Positions 62,066 to 64,000 of a stretch of 64,000 bases of DNA are shown piece after piece. The notes beneath the pieces were generated by a model. The model worked only from the letters and a program-made list of their open reading frames with translations, did no database searches and was not told where the DNA came from. A program made the position numbers and the translations under genes. Source of the DNA: Mycobacterium sp. 1100029.7 (lineage in GTDB: Bacteria; Actinomycetota; Actinomycetes; Mycobacteriales; Mycobacteriaceae); the NCBI RefSeq assembly GCF_001665235.1, contig NZ_LZSC01000047.1, positions 1-64,000 of the forward strand, written 5' to 3'. Numbering within the stretch: position 1 is the first letter of the stretch; each line of letters opens with the position of its first letter.

Positions 62066-62657
62066 CGTCGATCGGGTGGGTGGCCAGCAGCGACAGAGGC
62101 AACGGCTGCCGGCGCAGCACCTGCCCCCACAGATCTTCTTTCGCTCCGACGAGAACATCAGAAGGCAACGCGGACAACACAATCCAGTCGTCACGCTCGA
62201 TTTCACCCTCGAGCTGCCCGATGGTCCAGCCCGAGTACCCCGCGTAAATCCGGACGCCCTCGATCAACGGCGCGATCAGGTCGGGCTCGGCGTCCAAGTC
62301 GACCATCACGATGCGTCCGGCCACATGCCGTAAACCGGGGACGCCCTGCGGGTCCGCGCCGATACGCAGCGCCGCCAGACACAGAGCCGCGTCGCGCTTC
62401 ACCGGCCCGCCGATGAACATCGTCTTGGGCTTTGCGGCGAGCTTGGCCCACTGCGGCAGCACGTTGTACACCGCGGTCTCGCTGGACCGGTTGAGCACCA
62501 CACCCAGGGTGCCGCCGTCGTTGTGCTCGACGATGTAGATGACGCTGCGCCGGAAGGTCGGTTCCAGCAGGTCAGTGTTGGCCAGCAGCAAAGTACCCGC
62601 GCGCACCCGCTGGGCAGCGGGTGCAATGAAGTCTTCGGGATCTTCGGGCTGCGGCAT
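62052..62657 (-). CDS. YqgE/AlgH family protein (Rv0038-like)
   Basis: A 201-residue YqgE/AlgH protein: RAGTLLLANTDLLEPTFRRS, VIYIVEHNDGGTLGVVLNRS, FIGGPVKRDAALCLAALR, IYAGYSGWTIGQLEGEIERD and SLLATHPIDVSRN. It matches M. tuberculosis Rv0038 nearly residue for residue. The biochemical role of the family is unknown. The ATG at 62657 agrees with that start; the frame stays open far upstream antisense to the MFS gene without similarity. Confidence 0.95.
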   Translation of the reverse strand: MPQPEDPEDFIAPAAQRVRAGTLLLANTDLLEPTFRRSVIYIVEHNDGGTLGVVLNRSSETAVYNVLPQWAKLAAKPKTMFIGGPVKRDAALCLAALRIGADPQGVPGLRHVAGRIVMVDLDAEPDLIAPLIEGVRIYAGYSGWTIGQLEGEIERDDWIVLSALPSDVLVGAKEDLWGQVLRRQPLPLSLLATHPIDVSRN

Positions 62658-62786
62658 CAGTCCATCATCGCACTCCCGTAGCATCGTTCGGCACAAACAA
62701 ACGCTGCCCGCAGAGATTTGTACTGTTATTACAGCGACGTCGAGTGCGACGATCCTTGCCCAGCCCAATTTGTGGAAGTCGGTCCT

Positions 62787-64000
62787 GTGTTCCAAACCCG
62801 GATGCCCGCGCGCGCATCCCTGCAACTCTGGCAGTCGGTGCGCAATCTGCCGGATCTGCGACGGGTGATTGCGCTGCGCATGGCGAGTCAGTTCGGCGAC
62901 GGACTGTTTCAGGCGACGGTGGCCGGCGCGCTGTTGTTCAATCCGGACCGGGCCGCCGACCCGCTGTCGATTGCGTTTGCGTTTGCGGTGCTGTTCTTGC
63001 CCTACTCGCTGCTGGGGCCGTTCGCCGGTGCGCTGATGGACCGCTGGGATCGACGCTGGGTGCTGGTCGGCGCCAACCTGAGCCGCCTGGCCCTGATCCT
63101 GGTGATCGGCACGATTCTCGCGGTGCGGGCCGGCGAGATGCCGCTGCTGCTGGGGGCGTTGCTGTTCAACGGTTTTTCGCGGTTCGTGGCTTCGGGGCTG
63201 TCCGCGTCGCTGCCGCATGTGGTGCCGCGCGAGCAGGTGGTGACGATGAACTCGCTCGCCACGGCCTCGGGTGCCGTCGCGGCGTTCTTCGGCGCCAACT
63301 TCATGCTGATCCCGCGCTGGTTCGTCGGCGCGAGCGACCGCGGCGCCGCCGTCATCATCTTCACCGCGCTGATTCCGGTGTCGGTCGCGCTGGCGCTGTC
63401 TTTGCGGTTCGGGCCACGGGTGCTCGGACCCGACGAGACCAAGCGGTCGATTCACGGCTCGGCCGTATACACGGTGATCACCGGGTGGTTGCACGGCGCG
63501 CGCACGGTGGTGTCGACGCCGACGGTCGCGGCGGCGCTGTCCGCCTTGGCTTCACACCGGATGGTGGTCGGGATCAATTCGCTGGTGATTCTGCTGCTGG
63601 CGCATCACACGCAAAACCCCGCGGTGGGCGGGCTGGGGATTGCGCTGGTGTTCTTCGCGGCCTCGGGGCTCGGGTCTTTCATCGCGACTGTGCTGACCCC
63701 GCCGACGGTGCGCCGCTGGGGCCGTTACACGGCGGCCAATGGCGCGTTGGTAGCGGCGGCGTTGATCGAATCGGCGGGGGCCGGTTTGATGCTGCCGGTC
63801 ATGGTGGCGTGCAGCTTCTTCCTCGGGATCACCGGGCAGATGATCAAGCTCTGCGCCGACTCGGCCATGCAGCTCGATGTCGACGACGCATTACGCGGCC
63901 ATGTGTTCGCGGTGCAGGACGCATTGTTCTGGGTGTCGTTCATCGTCGCGATCACGGTGGCCGCGATGCTCATTCCCGCCGACGGGCGTGCACCCACGTT
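62787..64000 (+). CDS. MFS transporter, 3' end outside window (Rv0037c-like)
   Basis: Major facilitator superfamily protein, 404 codons visible. Helices alternate with the loop-2 motif [15 protein letters not shown] (GxxxDRxxRR) after helix 2. The N-terminus reads [20 protein letters not shown] and [24 protein letters not shown] at 62787 with GGAAG upstream or the ATG at 62802 can start it. Related mycobacterial proteins are putative drug or metabolite exporters. It is divergent from yqgE with 129 bp between. Confidence 0.88.
   Translation, partial: MFQTRMPARASLQLWQSVRNLPDLRRVIALRMASQFGDGLFQATVAGALLFNPDRAADPLSIAFAFAVLFLPYSLLGPFAGALMDRWDRRWVLVGANLSRLALILVIGTILAVRAGEMPLLLGALLFNGFSRFVASGLSASLPHVVPREQVVTMNSLATASGAVAAFFGANFMLIPRWFVGASDRGAAVIIFTALIPVSVALALSLRFGPRVLGPDETKRSIHGSAVYTVITGWLHGARTVVSTPTVAAALSALASHRMVVGINSLVILLLAHHTQNPAVGGLGIALVFFAASGLGSFIATVLTPPTVRRWGRYTAANGALVAAALIESAGAGLMLPVMVACSFFLGITGQMIKLCADSAMQLDVDDALRGHVFAVQDALFWVSFIVAITVAAMLIPADGRAPT

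Overview
The window is GC-rich chromosomal DNA from a non-tuberculous Mycobacterium. The right two thirds follow, in inverted orientation, the gene order I remember for M. tuberculosis Rv0037c to Rv0058: MFS, yqgE, Rv0039c-like, mtc28-like, leuS, marR, gntR, F420 oxidoreductase, Rv0045c-like hydrolase, ino1, padR, Rv0048c-like, Rv0049-like, ponA1, GT87 mannosyltransferase, DJ-1/PfpI, rpsF-ssb-rpsR-rplI and dnaB. Orthology is judged from remembered protein sequences; no search was run. I see no tRNA, rRNA, insertion sequence, prophage or CRISPR array.

Layout. 1-1268: N-terminal part of a second, GyrB-like topoisomerase subunit (TopoN type), cut by the window edge. 1281-4500: sulfatase, GntR/UTRA regulator and formylglycine-generating enzyme. 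4607-11406: exported amidase, GH6 endoglucanase, Ddn-like F420 protein, wax ester synthase/DGAT, TesB thioesterase, and a lipoprotein resembling cyclohexadienyl dehydratase. 11505-22630: a catabolic cluster (CoA transferase, aldehyde dehydrogenase, amidohydrolase, P450, TetR, two-domain CoA transferase, 3Fe-4S ferredoxin, Zn alcohol dehydrogenase, limonene-epoxide-hydrolase-type protein, Ddn-like protein). Three copies of a 15-bp palindrome, each overlapping a predicted -35 box, mark it as one TetR regulon. 22635-26275: dnaB, rplI, rpsR, ssb, rpsF, with a LexA-like SOS box and DnaA-box-like nonamers upstream of dnaB.

26439-37066 is the most distinctive block: a one-strand phosphonate locus, phnD-phnC-phnE-phnF-phnG-phnH-phnI-phnJK-phnL-phnM plus an HD-domain gene, nearly all joined by 1-8 bp overlaps. 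The radical enzyme PhnJ and the ABC ATPase PhnK are one 605-residue polypeptide. PhnE is two permeases in one chain. The last gene is a PhnZ-like HD oxygenase keeping every metal ligand and the Tyr/Glu lid pair of PhnZ. phnN and phnP are absent. The locus sits between otherwise syntenic housekeeping genes, directly upstream of and codirectional with rpsF.

37222-64000 is mostly conserved cell-envelope and housekeeping content with four accessory insertions relative to M. tuberculosis: a four-gene operon (F420 oxidoreductase, sulfotransferase, TIM-barrel protein, DUF1214 protein; 45541-49850), a fused binding-protein/permease with its ATPase (52533-55087), an SDR gene (55706-56377) and an SBF-like transporter (61061-62065). 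The last gene, an MFS transporter, runs off the right edge.
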